From CAZMSQ01 sp964569025 (lineage in GTDB: Bacteria > Bacteroidota > Bacteroidia > Chitinophagales > Saprospiraceae): 64,000 nucleotides of DNA. A program made the position numbers and the translations under genes. A model generated the notes under the pieces. That model had not been told where the DNA came from. It saw nothing but the letters and a program-made list of their open reading frames with translations, and did no database searches. Below are positions 25,120-34,589 of the stretch, in pieces. The stretch covers positions 372,001 to 436,000 of the forward strand of contig CAZMSQ010000001.1 of assembly GCA_964569025.1 (NCBI GenBank), written 5' to 3'. Positions within the stretch are counted from its first letter, which is position 1. Each line of letters starts with the position of its first letter.

Positions 25120-28100
25120 ATGTACTCTCAGCAAATCCGGACACTTATCTTTGGGCTTTTCAATCGCCAGATTGTTAAATGGGATTTCTTACGCAGCAGC
25201 AGAATTCTCAAATTTGCGGTTGTTGTGGTGGTTGGAGTTTTGTGTGGGGTGCCTCAGTCCTTGAACGCGACCCACATTGTTGGAGGGGAGATGACATACC
25301 GGTGTCTTGGTAATAATCAGTTCGAAATCACACTGGTCGTTTATCGGGATTGTTTTTACGGGGATCCGCTTGCCTATTTTGATGACACGTCACGCGTAGG
25401 GGTCTTCGATGGGAATCACAACCTCGTTGAGACCCTCTTACTTCCCTTTATGATGGTTGATGATACGCTCTCCGGGCAATCTTCTGACCAATGCCTCCAG
25501 ATTCCGGGTGTTTTTTGTGTACATACGACCACCTATCGGGATACTGTTGTTCTTGATCCGGGCACTGCTCAGGGAGGCTATACACTTGCCTATCAGCGAT
25601 GTTGCAGGAACCAGACCATTGTCAATATTTTCGATCCGGTAGAGACCGGTATTACGTTTACGACCTTCATTTCAGAGCAGGCGATGTCAGTTTGTAACAG
25701 CAGTGCTGTTTTTAATGACTGGCCGCCTATTGCCATCTGTATCAACGAGCCACTTGTCTACAGCCATGCGGCCACAGATGCAGATGGAGATTCTCTTGTG
25801 TATCGGCTTTGCACCCCATTTGCAGGTGGAACAATTAACGATGGCCAGCCCGCAGTCCCCTCCGCGCCTCCCTATGATACGGTTATCTGGGCAACGCCTC
25901 CATTTTCTCTGAACAATGTGCTTGGAGGAATTCCTTTGCATATTGATTCTGAAACAGGCCTGATGACTGCCACACCTTCAATCATCGGTCAATTTGTAGT
26001 GGGAGTGTGTGTGGAAGAATACAGGGATGGGCAACTCCTTTCTGTAACCAAACGTGATTTCCAGTATAATGTAACAGTCTGTCAGGAAGTTTCGGCATCA
26101 ATTGTGGAGCCGGATGTATCCTGTGGGGAGCTCAAAGTCGCTTTTTCTGGTCAAAGTTCAGGCGCTGATGGCCTCAGATGGGAATTCTTCAGCAATTCTC
26201 AACTGATAGGAATGTCTGATGAAGAGGCACCGGTCTTTCAGTTTCCCGATACAGGTCTCTATACTGTCCAACTTATTGCGTTTACAGCAGAGGGATGTGC
26301 AGACACAGCATCGACGGAAGTCTTTTTGTTTGATGACGGTTTGGTTCCGGACTTTGATGTACTTGTATTGGATTGTGGGGAGTCAGTTTTGATTGATGTC
26401 ATCAACCTGACTGAAGATCCAAATAATTTGATTCAATCGTTCGTATGGGAGTTGAGAACAGGTTTCAATGTCGTCGTGGCCTCTGGCTATGAGCCGCAGT
26501 TTCAGGTAGAGCCGTTTGACATTCCATATGAACTGACTCTGACAGTTGTTTCTGAAAATGGGTGCGTGGAAAAAGATTCAATGATTTTGTTTCTCAAGCC
26601 GATTGGTCCCCCTGATGCCCTTACCGACACGGTGACTCTTTGCAAGGGGGATACGGTTAATCTTTTTCCGGTTTTTGCATCTGGATATGTATACGATTGG
26701 GCTCCTTCAGAGGGCCTGAGTGACCCGGGCATTCCAAATCCGGATGCATTTCCGACCCAGACAACGGTATACACGGTTCGCATTTCCGATTCAACCGGAC
26801 AATGCGAAATCGAGCGAACGGTGACTGCATTGGTCATTGATCCTGTACTTGAAGTAGAGCCAGTCTATTCGTGTGATGGCCTTGAGGTTGCCTTTCTCAA
26901 CCTGAGTCAGGGAGCGACGTCTTATTTTTGGGATTTCGGGCTGCCTGGTATCAATAGTGACACATCCTCAGAAGACAGCCCTGTCTTTGTATACCCGGAT
27001 TCTTCTATCTATTCGTATACGCTCATCAGAACTGATGGCCCGTCCTGTGGAGATGCAGACACTTTGGTTGGTGCCATCCAGTCCGGAGTACCGGCCGTGA
27101 CGGCTGATTTTGATGTGACCTATGCCGGTTGTCAGACAGACAGCGTCGAGGTTCTATTTACAGACCAATCAACTTTTTCAAGAGATAGCATTGTTGCCTG
27201 GCATTGGTTCATTGACACGTCAACGTTTTTCGGGCAAGAACCTCCACCGGTTTGGGTGACTCAAACAACCGTGTTGCAGGGATTGCTGATTGTAGAAACA
27301 GCTGCCGGGTGCGCAGACACTGTGTCCTCTTCGACGCTGGTGCCTGTTGTCCCCACAGATGGATTACTTGACACCATCATTTTTTGCCGGGGAGATTCAG
27401 TCGCATTATTTCCCGGGGCTGATTCTACCTTGACTTATGCGTGGTTTCCAAATGATGGTCTGAATGATCCAACTGCTCCAAATCCAATTGCCACACCAGA
27501 CATCGAGACGACCTATGAGGTTCAGATTACAGCTCCTGGCATTGATACATGTCAGTTTTTATTTCAAATTACAGTCATTCCATCGGACGCACCTCAGGTG
27601 GTGGTTCCCCCAGACACTTTGATTTGCGAGTCTGAAATAACACTATTGGTTGAAAGCGTTCAAGATGCCGATGTGGTGTGGACATCTCCTGATGGCGACA
27701 CACTTGGGCTGGGACCTCAGCTCACCGTTTTGCCCGAAAATGAGTCGGCATATGTGATTACTGCTACCAGCGGGTTCGGATGTACAGTATCTGACACGGT
27801 GCGTGTTGAAGGGAGAATGGTCAATCAATTACTTTCTCCGACAGACACTTTTGTGTGCCCGGGTGAACCAGTTCTGCTTTCTGTTCTCAATACTGACCCG
27901 CTGGATTCAGTAGCCTGGCAATGGTCACCCGATAGTTTGATTGCGGGCTTGTCATCAGCACAAACCGCAGAGGTGCTCCTTTTCGAGCCGGGAGTCTATA
28001 CCTTTCAAGTAACGGGGTTAAACCAATATGGATGCTTTAACTCCGATTCCGCGGTTGTTACGGTTTCTCCGGATTTGAGCGGGATTGATGTGAGTGCCGT

Positions 28101-31056
28101 GCAAGAATGTGATGGTTATGGTGTTCAGTTTTTAGCAGAAGGTCCGTCTGGAATTTCCTATGGTTGGTCTTTTGGTGATGGCAGTTTGCCAGTATCAGGT
28201 GAAGATCCTTTTCATAAATACGCTCAACCCGGGGTGTACGCAGTAACGATCACACCCGGGCAGGGCACATCCTGTGCTGACAGCCTGATTCGAGAAGTGA
28301 CAGTTTTAGATACAGTGCTTCAGGCCGGGATAGGAGTAGATTACGAAGTGTGCAGCGATTCCGGACTCATCGCCGGTTTGTTTTCCACATCTGTATTCAG
28401 TCAGGGAACTACTGTTGCCTATCAATGGGTATTGAGCAGCGGGGAGATGTCAAATGATTCTGCATTCATCATCGAAGTTTCTGAGTCTTCAGTTATTAGT
28501 GCTTCTCTTATTCTCACCACGCAAAACGGGTGTGCTGATACGGTGAGCCAAAATCTTCATTTGACGGTATTACCGGTTATTGACTTCCCGGATACGCTTT
28601 ACCGATGTGATACAGGCGGCGTATTTCTCAATCCGACAGGTCCGGATTCACTTGTGTACATATGGTCTCCCTCTTCAGGTTTGAGCGACAGTACTTCATC
28701 GAATCCATTTGCCAATCCTTTGGTGACGACCACTTATGCTGTGACAGTACTTGCAATTGGTGCCGATACATGCTTGCGCACTGAGGCGGTCACCGTGGTT
28801 GTTCCTGCATTTGTGAATAATCTATTTCCAGCGGACACCATTACCTGTTCAGACTCCATCAATCTGGCTGTTTCGGTGCCTGATGGAGGCTCGATTCTCT
28901 GGTTGGATGCAGGATTTCAAACAATTGGAACCACACCATCTATCAGCCTTCCTGTTATTGACACAGCTCTATTTTATCTTGAGCAAACTGATGCTTTTGG
29001 ATGTAGCCGGATTACTGACACAATTCGAGTCATTCGGGAGGAGATTCAACTTGAAATCACGGGCGATTCAGTGGGTTGCATCGGCGAGGAATTTCTTGTC
29101 GGGCTGGGAACTCAAGGGAATAAAGACAGTTTGGTATACACCGTTGAGGTAGTGGGAGGATCATTTATCATGTTGAGTGACTCCCTTCTGATAATCACGG
29201 CAAGTCAACCCGGCACTTTCACTGTGGGTGCCTCTGTGGCCAATCAGTCCGGGTGTATTGATATAGATACATTTCATCTGCTTGCACTCGATACCACTTC
29301 TCTTGGCGGAACTCTCTCATTTATTCAGTGCAACGACAGTACCGTTCAGTTTCAGACATCCCATCCGCTCGGTGCCTTTTTTAGGTGGCATTTTGGAGAT
29401 CTTTCCAATCCGGATGAGATCGGAATGGGTTCTGAGGTGTCATATGACTATCCGGCCCCGGGTGTGTATGAAGCATTTGTTGTAGTCGATTCATCAGTAG
29501 CCTGTGCAGATACTTTCTTTTTCGAGGTGGATGTGGTTTCTGGGGTCGGATTTGAATTTGAGGTTGGTTGGGATTACCTGACTTGCGAGAAGCCGGTTTT
29601 GGTTCAGCTTATGAGTACTTCCGGGCATTCTCTTGACTCTGTTATTTCCTCACAATGGTTGTTTTCATCGGGAGATACCCTTTTTGGGCAGGAGGTTCAG
29701 GAAATGCCCGACAGTACTGGCAATCTTTCCTATACACTTCATTTGACTACGGCCAATGGATGTTTGGGGACATTCTCGGATACCCTTTTCATTCCAGAGG
29801 TAATGATTGATCTGGAAGATTCAGTGAGCGTTTGTCCTGGTGGCTCAGTCTTTCTTAATCCGGCTGGTGATTCAGCGTATTTGTACAGTTGGTTTCCGGT
29901 AACCAGTCTGAGTGATTCAGTGGCAGTTAACCCAGCTGCGAGTCCTGTTTCGTCGATGACATATACAGTAGACATTCTCGTACCATTTTCAAATGATACC
30001 TGTCAGATTCAGAAAGCGGTATTCGTTGAGGTAACTGATTCACTTGAGTATTCACTCACCGATGATCTCTTTTTTTGTGAGCCCCGGCAGGTGACACTTC
30101 AGGCAATTGTCGGCGGTGGAATGCCTGCGGATTTTCGCTGGTCTGATGACCCTGATTTTAGCTCGGTGGTGAGTACTGCTGATACTGTTCGCGCTCAGAC
30201 GGGAAGACCTGCAATGTATTACGTGGAGCTCACGGATTCATTTGGATGCCTTTGGATTGATTCAGTTGTAGTGGCGGATTATTCGCCGGAGGTTATTGTG
30301 CCAACGGTGGTATCTATATGCCGGGATGACACCCTTATACTCAGTGCTTCCTCACTATATGACGGAGATTCCCTTCAGTACTTTTGGGAGCCTTTTGATT
30401 CGATTCTTATGCTCTTAAACGACTCCTCTATAAGCGTAGTGCCTAATCAGAATACTGAGTTCGTTGTAGAATTTATCAATCAGTATGGGTGTATGGGTGC
30501 AGATACGGTAGCTGTTGAGGTGAATGGAGGAAGTGTTCTGACAGTGACTGCAGATCCTGACACCATTCTTCCAGGCAGCAGTTCCTCGCTGTTCGTTTCA
30601 GGCACCCCTGGATCAACCTACCTGTGGACTCCGGCAGACGGAACACTTGATGATTCAGGAGTGGCTAATCCTATGGCATCACCTTTGCAAACTACGGTCT
30701 ACCAGGTTGAGGCAACTGACCAAAATGGGTGTCTGGCAGAGTCAAGTGTGACTGTGTTTGTCATTGAACGTTCATGCATTGAACCGTATATTTTCATTCC
30801 TCAGGCATTCAGTCCAAATGGAGACGGGGAGAATGATGTTTTGTTTGTGTACGGGAATCCCATTGATGAAATTGAGTTGGTTATTTACAACAGGTGGGGG
30901 GAGAAAGTCTTCGAAACCAGAGACAAGAACTTTGGCTGGGACGGGACCTATCGCAATGAGCGTCAGGCTCCTGACGTGTTTGCCTATTATCTCAGAGTAT
31001 TATGCGTGAATGGGGAGGAATTTGTCAAAAAGGGGAATGTGACTTTGCTGAGATAA
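25120..31056 (+). CDS. Giant CHU_C (gliding-motility-associated C-terminal) adhesin-like protein, 1978 aa
   Basis: Secreted surface protein. The N-terminal hydrophobic segment (VVVVVGVLCGVPQSLNA, residues about 32-48) serves as signal, followed by the domain beginning THIVGGEMTYRCLGNNQFE. From about residue 325 the protein is built of recurring Ig/PKD-like modules; blocks of five modules repeat three times with a period near 408 residues (see repeat entry). Modules carry Cys pairs and conserved cores such as SFGDGS, WSPSSGLSD and NPFANPLVTTTY. The last 90 residues are the CHU_C export domain, FIPQAFSPNGDGENDV ... YNRWGEKVFE ... GWDGTYRNE. Partner of the upstream PorP/SprF protein; probable role is adhesion or gliding. 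Confidence 0.93.
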   Translation: MYSQQIRTLIFGLFNRQIVKWDFLRSSRILKFAVVVVVGVLCGVPQSLNATHIVGGEMTYRCLGNNQFEITLVVYRDCFYGDPLAYFDDTSRVGVFDGNHNLVETLLLPFMMVDDTLSGQSSDQCLQIPGVFCVHTTTYRDTVVLDPGTAQGGYTLAYQRCCRNQTIVNIFDPVETGITFTTFISEQAMSVCNSSAVFNDWPPIAICINEPLVYSHAATDADGDSLVYRLCTPFAGGTINDGQPAVPSAPPYDTVIWATPPFSLNNVLGGIPLHIDSETGLMTATPSIIGQFVVGVCVEEYRDGQLLSVTKRDFQYNVTVCQEVSASIVEPDVSCGELKVAFSGQSSGADGLRWEFFSNSQLIGMSDEEAPVFQFPDTGLYTVQLIAFTAEGCADTASTEVFLFDDGLVPDFDVLVLDCGESVLIDVINLTEDPNNLIQSFVWELRTGFNVVVASGYEPQFQVEPFDIPYELTLTVVSENGCVEKDSMILFLKPIGPPDALTDTVTLCKGDTVNLFPVFASGYVYDWAPSEGLSDPGIPNPDAFPTQTTVYTVRISDSTGQCEIERTVTALVIDPVLEVEPVYSCDGLEVAFLNLSQGATSYFWDFGLPGINSDTSSEDSPVFVYPDSSIYSYTLIRTDGPSCGDADTLVGAIQSGVPAVTADFDVTYAGCQTDSVEVLFTDQSTFSRDSIVAWHWFIDTSTFFGQEPPPVWVTQTTVLQGLLIVETAAGCADTVSSSTLVPVVPTDGLLDTIIFCRGDSVALFPGADSTLTYAWFPNDGLNDPTAPNPIATPDIETTYEVQITAPGIDTCQFLFQITVIPSDAPQVVVPPDTLICESEITLLVESVQDADVVWTSPDGDTLGLGPQLTVLPENESAYVITATSGFGCTVSDTVRVEGRMVNQLLSPTDTFVCPGEPVLLSVLNTDPLDSVAWQWSPDSLIAGLSSAQTAEVLLFEPGVYTFQVTGLNQYGCFNSDSAVVTVSPDLSGIDVSAVQECDGYGVQFLAEGPSGISYGWSFGDGSLPVSGEDPFHKYAQPGVYAVTITPGQGTSCADSLIREVTVLDTVLQAGIGVDYEVCSDSGLIAGLFSTSVFSQGTTVAYQWVLSSGEMSNDSAFIIEVSESSVISASLILTTQNGCADTVSQNLHLTVLPVIDFPDTLYRCDTGGVFLNPTGPDSLVYIWSPSSGLSDSTSSNPFANPLVTTTYAVTVLAIGADTCLRTEAVTVVVPAFVNNLFPADTITCSDSINLAVSVPDGGSILWLDAGFQTIGTTPSISLPVIDTALFYLEQTDAFGCSRITDTIRVIREEIQLEITGDSVGCIGEEFLVGLGTQGNKDSLVYTVEVVGGSFIMLSDSLLIITASQPGTFTVGASVANQSGCIDIDTFHLLALDTTSLGGTLSFIQCNDSTVQFQTSHPLGAFFRWHFGDLSNPDEIGMGSEVSYDYPAPGVYEAFVVVDSSVACADTFFFEVDVVSGVGFEFEVGWDYLTCEKPVLVQLMSTSGHSLDSVISSQWLFSSGDTLFGQEVQEMPDSTGNLSYTLHLTTANGCLGTFSDTLFIPEVMIDLEDSVSVCPGGSVFLNPAGDSAYLYSWFPVTSLSDSVAVNPAASPVSSMTYTVDILVPFSNDTCQIQKAVFVEVTDSLEYSLTDDLFFCEPRQVTLQAIVGGGMPADFRWSDDPDFSSVVSTADTVRAQTGRPAMYYVELTDSFGCLWIDSVVVADYSPEVIVPTVVSICRDDTLILSASSLYDGDSLQYFWEPFDSILMLLNDSSISVVPNQNTEFVVEFINQYGCMGADTVAVEVNGGSVLTVTADPDTILPGSSSSLFVSGTPGSTYLWTPADGTLDDSGVANPMASPLQTTVYQVEATDQNGCLAESSVTVFVIERSCIEPYIFIPQAFSPNGDGENDVLFVYGNPIDEIELVIYNRWGEKVFETRDKNFGWDGTYRNERQAPDVFAYYLRVLCVNGEEFVKKGNVTLLR
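26860..30550 (+). repeat. Threefold ~408-residue five-module super-repeat
   Basis: Within the 1978-residue protein five module types recur in one order: PKD (near residues 580, 994, 1400), a Q/HW-type module (668, 1074, 1484), a WxPxxGL module (756, 1158, 1569), a short module ending in a GC motif (830, 1237, 1650) and a fifth module (908, 1311, 1730). A reduced block (PKD, W-type, WxP) precedes at about 325-570, and a lone WxP module (about 1811) precedes CHU_C. The spacing is 405-412 residues. Positions are read by eye from the translated sequence. Confidence 0.8.
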
Positions 31057-31935
31057 TCATCCGTTATCTGGATTTTGTTCTTTTTGAGTAAGGCAGTCTT
31101 GGAGGGCATGCCTCCAATGTGCGATAGAGAGATTGAATGTGGTCTTGATTTTCGCTTTGTTCAGCAAGCTGAAATGTGGCCTTTTGGCGGGTGTCGGAAA
31201 GTCCTTGCTTTCGATGGGTTCAACAGAGCAATCAATGCCGGTCAGTTCAAAAATAGCGAGTGCGAAATCATACCAGCTGCACACACCCTCGTTGCTGTAG
31301 TGGTAGATTCCACCTGATTGCCGGGGAGTCGGTTCAAGATTTTGGATGATGTCAAGAACTGCCCGGGCCAGATGGCGGGCATACGTCGGGGATCCGATTT
31401 GGTCGTAGACAACTCTGAGTTGGCTTCGTTCTTGTCCAAGTTTTAACATGGTATTCAAGAAGTTATGCCCCATTGAGGAGTAAACCCATGATGTTCTGAT
31501 AATCATTGATTCGGGGAGTATTTCGAGCACGTTCTTTTCCCCTTCGAGTTTGGTGCGTGCGTAAACACTTTGAGGTTGTGTCGGATGGTCTTCCGAAAAA
31601 GGACGATTATAGAGGCCGTCGTAGACATAGTCTGTCGAAAAATGGATCATGGTAGCTCCTTTTTTCCGGCATGCTTCTGCGAGCAGAGCCGGAGCTACTG
31701 CATTGACAAGCTTAGCTGATTGTTGGTCATTCTCAGCTTTATCTACAGCTGTGTAAGCTGCGCAATTGATACAATATTGAATGGGGTTGGAGGAAAAGAC
31801 TTTTTGGATAGACTCAGCATTTGTAATGTCGAGTTGGGTTCTGTTAAGATATAGAAATTGAAAATCGGGGTATGCTGAGCGGATTGCTGCAAATTCCCTC
31901 CCCAATTGTCCGTGTGCGCCTGTGATAAGAATCAT
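31057..31935 (-). CDS. rfbD: dTDP-4-dehydrorhamnose reductase
   Basis: NADPH-dependent SDR-type reductase that completes dTDP-L-rhamnose. 292 residues. The Rossmann motif TGAHGQLG is at residues 5-12, followed by the FSTDYVYDG segment, the catalytic YxxxK in VYARTKLEGE and the family IIRTSWVYS. No rfbA, rfbB or rfbC is nearby, so the rest of the pathway must be elsewhere. Its stop codon abuts the stop of the convergent adhesin gene with no spacer. Confidence 0.93.
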   Translation of the reverse strand: MILITGAHGQLGREFAAIRSAYPDFQFLYLNRTQLDITNAESIQKVFSSNPIQYCINCAAYTAVDKAENDQQSAKLVNAVAPALLAEACRKKGATMIHFSTDYVYDGLYNRPFSEDHPTQPQSVYARTKLEGEKNVLEILPESMIIRTSWVYSSMGHNFLNTMLKLGQERSQLRVVYDQIGSPTYARHLARAVLDIIQNLEPTPRQSGGIYHYSNEGVCSWYDFALAIFELTGIDCSVEPIESKDFPTPAKRPHFSLLNKAKIKTTFNLSIAHWRHALQDCLTQKEQNPDNG

Positions 31936-31964
31936 GGATTATTGAATTGGACTGTTATGGAGCT

Positions 31965-33626
31965 TTAGGAAGTCGGAATATTCATGGATAAGTACTCTTG
32001 AATAAGATGCTGAGTAGAACTATCATGTCCGTTGGGAAGTACACTTTGTTGTAATTCCGGGAGAATTTTTCCGGCGAGCTGCTTGCCTAACTCCACCCCC
32101 CATTGATCGAAGCTGTAGATATTCCAGATAACTCCCTGCACGAAGATTTTGTGTTCGTACAGCGCGATGAGTCGGCCGAGATTACGCGGTGTGAGTTTGG
32201 AGATGAGCAGAGTATTCGAAGGTTGGTTTCCTGGAAACGTTTTGGAAGGTAACAAGCGCTCAATGAGCTGTTGAGTCATTCCCAATTCTTCCAGTTCTAA
32301 ACGGGCTTCATCAGCAGTTTTACCTCTCATGAGGGCTTCAGACTGAGCAAAACAGTTGGCGGCGAGTTTGTGATGGTGATCTTGCAGGGAGTCATGTGGG
32401 TTTGCAGCGAGAATAAAGTCTGAAGGGATGAGACGGGTGCCTTGATGCATGAGTTGAAAGAAGGCGTGCTGTCCATTTGTACCGGGCTCGCCCCAGATAA
32501 TCGGGCAGGTCTGGTATGTGGCAAACTCACCTGATCGAGTTGCTCGTTTTCCATTACTTTCCATTTCTGCCTGTTGAAGGTAGGCAGGAAAACGGTGCAG
32601 ATTCTGGTCATATGGAAGGATGGCACATGATTCGGCACCCAGAAAGTTTGTATTCCAGATACCGATGAGAGCGAGGATGACCGGGAGGTTGTAATCGAAA
32701 ACCGCCGAACGGAAATGCTCGTCCATGTCGTGCATTCCGGCAAGGAGCTCCTCGAATGCCTCAAACCCAATTGCGATGGCAATAGGCAAACCGATGGCGG
32801 AGGCCAGAGAAAACCTCCCTCCAACCCAGTCCCAGAACTGGAACATTTGCGCTGAATCCATTCCAAAAGCATCTACTGCTTTCGTATTGGTAGAGATGGC
32901 AATGAAATGAGCGGAAATATGGATTTCTTTCCCGCCACTGTCTAAAAACCATTGCTTTGCCGTGTGTGCATTTGTCATGGTTTCGAGAGTCGTGAATGAC
33001 TTTGATGCCACAAGAAAGAGGGTGGTTTCAGGATTCAGTGTGCGAAGCGTCTGGCTTATATGGCTTCCGTCGACATTTGACACGAAATGGGTACGAAGAG
33101 TTTGGTGGTGGTATGGTTTGAGGGCCTCAGTGACCATGACTGAGCCGAGATCGGAGCCTCCTATCCCAATATTGACCACATCTGTAATGGCTTTTCCAGT
33201 ACCACCCTTCCAGTTTCCGTTTCGGACCGATTCACTGAATTCCCGCATTTTGTTCAGTTCGTGGGTTACCAGTGGCATGACGTCCTTGCCATCTGCCATG
33301 ATAGAACGACCAGATCGGTTTCGGAGGGCGACATGGAGGACAGGGCGGTGCTCAGTTTCATTGATGGGGGTACCGGCAAACATGGCATTGATGGCCTGTT
33401 TTACCTGCATCTCTTCTGCCAATTGAAAGAGAAGAGGCATGGTTGTTTCGAGGATGCGGTTTTTGGAGTAGTCAAACAGGAAATCTTTCCAATGGACAGA
33501 AAACTTGTGAAACCGGTCAGGGTCTGTGTCGAAGAGTTCCCTCATATGAAACCCTTTGATCATGGAATGATGCGCGCGGAGTTGGCTCCACGCGTTTGTC
33601 AGGGTGGGGTCCTGTCGGTAAAGCAT
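31965..33626 (-). CDS. pgi: Glucose-6-phosphate isomerase
   Basis: Interconverts glucose-6-P and fructose-6-P in glycolysis. 553 residues from the ATG at 33626. Signatures are VNIGIGGSDLGSVMVTEAL, the second PGI signature DWVGGRFSLASAIGLPIA, GEPGTNGQHAFFQLMHQG and the C-terminal SFDQWGVELGKQLA with the active-site lysine. A longer frame to 33791 overlaps the divergent yraN start and is not needed. Lies upstream of rfbD on the same strand, 29 bases apart. Confidence 0.96.
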   Translation of the reverse strand: MLYRQDPTLTNAWSQLRAHHSMIKGFHMRELFDTDPDRFHKFSVHWKDFLFDYSKNRILETTMPLLFQLAEEMQVKQAINAMFAGTPINETEHRPVLHVALRNRSGRSIMADGKDVMPLVTHELNKMREFSESVRNGNWKGGTGKAITDVVNIGIGGSDLGSVMVTEALKPYHHQTLRTHFVSNVDGSHISQTLRTLNPETTLFLVASKSFTTLETMTNAHTAKQWFLDSGGKEIHISAHFIAISTNTKAVDAFGMDSAQMFQFWDWVGGRFSLASAIGLPIAIAIGFEAFEELLAGMHDMDEHFRSAVFDYNLPVILALIGIWNTNFLGAESCAILPYDQNLHRFPAYLQQAEMESNGKRATRSGEFATYQTCPIIWGEPGTNGQHAFFQLMHQGTRLIPSDFILAANPHDSLQDHHHKLAANCFAQSEALMRGKTADEARLELEELGMTQQLIERLLPSKTFPGNQPSNTLLISKLTPRNLGRLIALYEHKIFVQGVIWNIYSFDQWGVELGKQLAGKILPELQQSVLPNGHDSSTQHLIQEYLSMNIPTS

Positions 33627-33726
33627 GCCCTTTTTTGGGTGAAGATAGCAGAAAACCCTCATAAAGGCTTGACTTGTGTTGCTGATTGGCGTACCTTTCA
33701 GAACAGTACCCCAATCGACACAATAC

Positions 33727-34098
33727 ATGTCAGACCATCTTTTGCTAGGTAGAAAAGGCGAGCGTGTTGCCCAGCAGTATCTTGAGGACAAGGGCTATCA
33801 GGTGTTAGCTGCAAACTGGCGCTTCAGCAGGGCAGAAATTGACCTTGTGGTCAAAAAGGAAAACCTTTTGGTGTTTGTAGAGGTCAAGACCCGGAGTTCG
33901 GTAAGTGCCAGATTTGGCCGTCCGGAAGATGCTGTCAATGCCCATAAAGTGAAGCATCTGGGTGAGGCTGCAGCAGCCTATATGCGCGCCCATAATTATC
34001 AATGGATGTTTCGCTTCGATATCATAGGTGTAAGGATGAACCCTTCCGGAAGGTATACCATCCGGCACCTTGAAGATGCCTTTTTTCCGGGGTTATGA
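33727..34098 (+). CDS. yraN: YraN-family (UPF0102) nuclease-like protein
   Basis: 123 residues, start at 33727 (MSDHLLLGRKGERVAQQYLE). The PD-(D/E)xK core is visible: GERVAQQYLEDKGYQVLAAN, then AEIDLVVKKENLLVFVEVKTR with the catalytic D and ExK. Members of this family are proposed Holliday-junction resolvase-like nucleases, but activity is not established. Divergent from pgi. Confidence 0.92.
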   Translation: MSDHLLLGRKGERVAQQYLEDKGYQVLAANWRFSRAEIDLVVKKENLLVFVEVKTRSSVSARFGRPEDAVNAHKVKHLGEAAAAYMRAHNYQWMFRFDIIGVRMNPSGRYTIRHLEDAFFPGL

Positions 34099-34138
34099 AT
34101 GGGAAACATCCTGACTTTCTTTTTTTTAAAAATTGATT

Positions 34139-34146
34139 TATCTTTG
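34139..34146 (+). promoter_or_regulatory. Candidate promoter of rpmE2, -7 element TATCTTTG
   Basis: Match to TAnnTTTG. A TTTC at 34116-34119 lies 19 bases upstream, close to the TTTG -33 element at the spacing known for Bacteroidota. This is the only site here with plausible -33 and -7 parts. Confidence 0.5.
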
Positions 34147-34179
34147 CCACCCATTTACAAACCTGAGAATTCAAAGCTC

Positions 34180-34458
34180 ATGAAAAAGGATATCCATCCG
34201 GAGAATTACCGACTGGTCGTGTTCAAGGATTTTTCTGCAGACTACGCCTTCTTGTCTCGTTCCTGCACACCAACCAGAGATACTATCGTATGGGAGGATG
34301 GCAACGAGTATCCGTTGGTAAAACTTGAAATTTCAAGTAAATCCCATCCGTTTTTTACCGGAAAGATGAAGTTTGTAGATACTGCCGGACGTATCGACAA
34401 GTTCAATAAGAAATTTGCCAATACCCGCTTCGCCAAAAAAGAGGGTGGCGAGGAGTAG
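34180..34458 (+). CDS. rpmE2: 50S ribosomal protein L31 type B
   Basis: 92 residues from the ATG at 34180 (MKKDIHPENYRLVVFKDFSA). It lacks the zinc-binding cysteine pairs of type A L31 (only one Cys, in SRSCTPTR), as expected of the type B (zinc-free) form. The conserved SKSHPFFTGKMKFVDTAGRI and KFNKKF segments confirm the family. Type B L31 commonly replaces the zinc form under zinc limitation, although as the main L31 in Bacteroidota it need not be regulated so. An intrinsic terminator follows. Confidence 0.95.
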   Translation: MKKDIHPENYRLVVFKDFSADYAFLSRSCTPTRDTIVWEDGNEYPLVKLEISSKSHPFFTGKMKFVDTAGRIDKFNKKFANTRFAKKEGGEE

Positions 34459-34518
34459 GTTATTTTACAAGGAGTGTGTAACTCATGCTCCGGTTAGCAG
34501 TGAAATCCGGAAAAAGAG

Positions 34519-34550
34519 AAGTCCCGTTTTTGAGAATGGGGCTTTTTTTT
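34519..34550 (+). terminator. Intrinsic terminator after rpmE2
   Basis: Arms AAGTCCC and GGGGCTT form a 7-bp stem with a 12-base loop, followed directly by a run of T. Located 60 bases after the rpmE2 stop. Confidence 0.8.
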
Positions 34551-34589
34551 GCGTACCTGCTCTCACTCTAAGCGATTGAGGTCTGCCGA

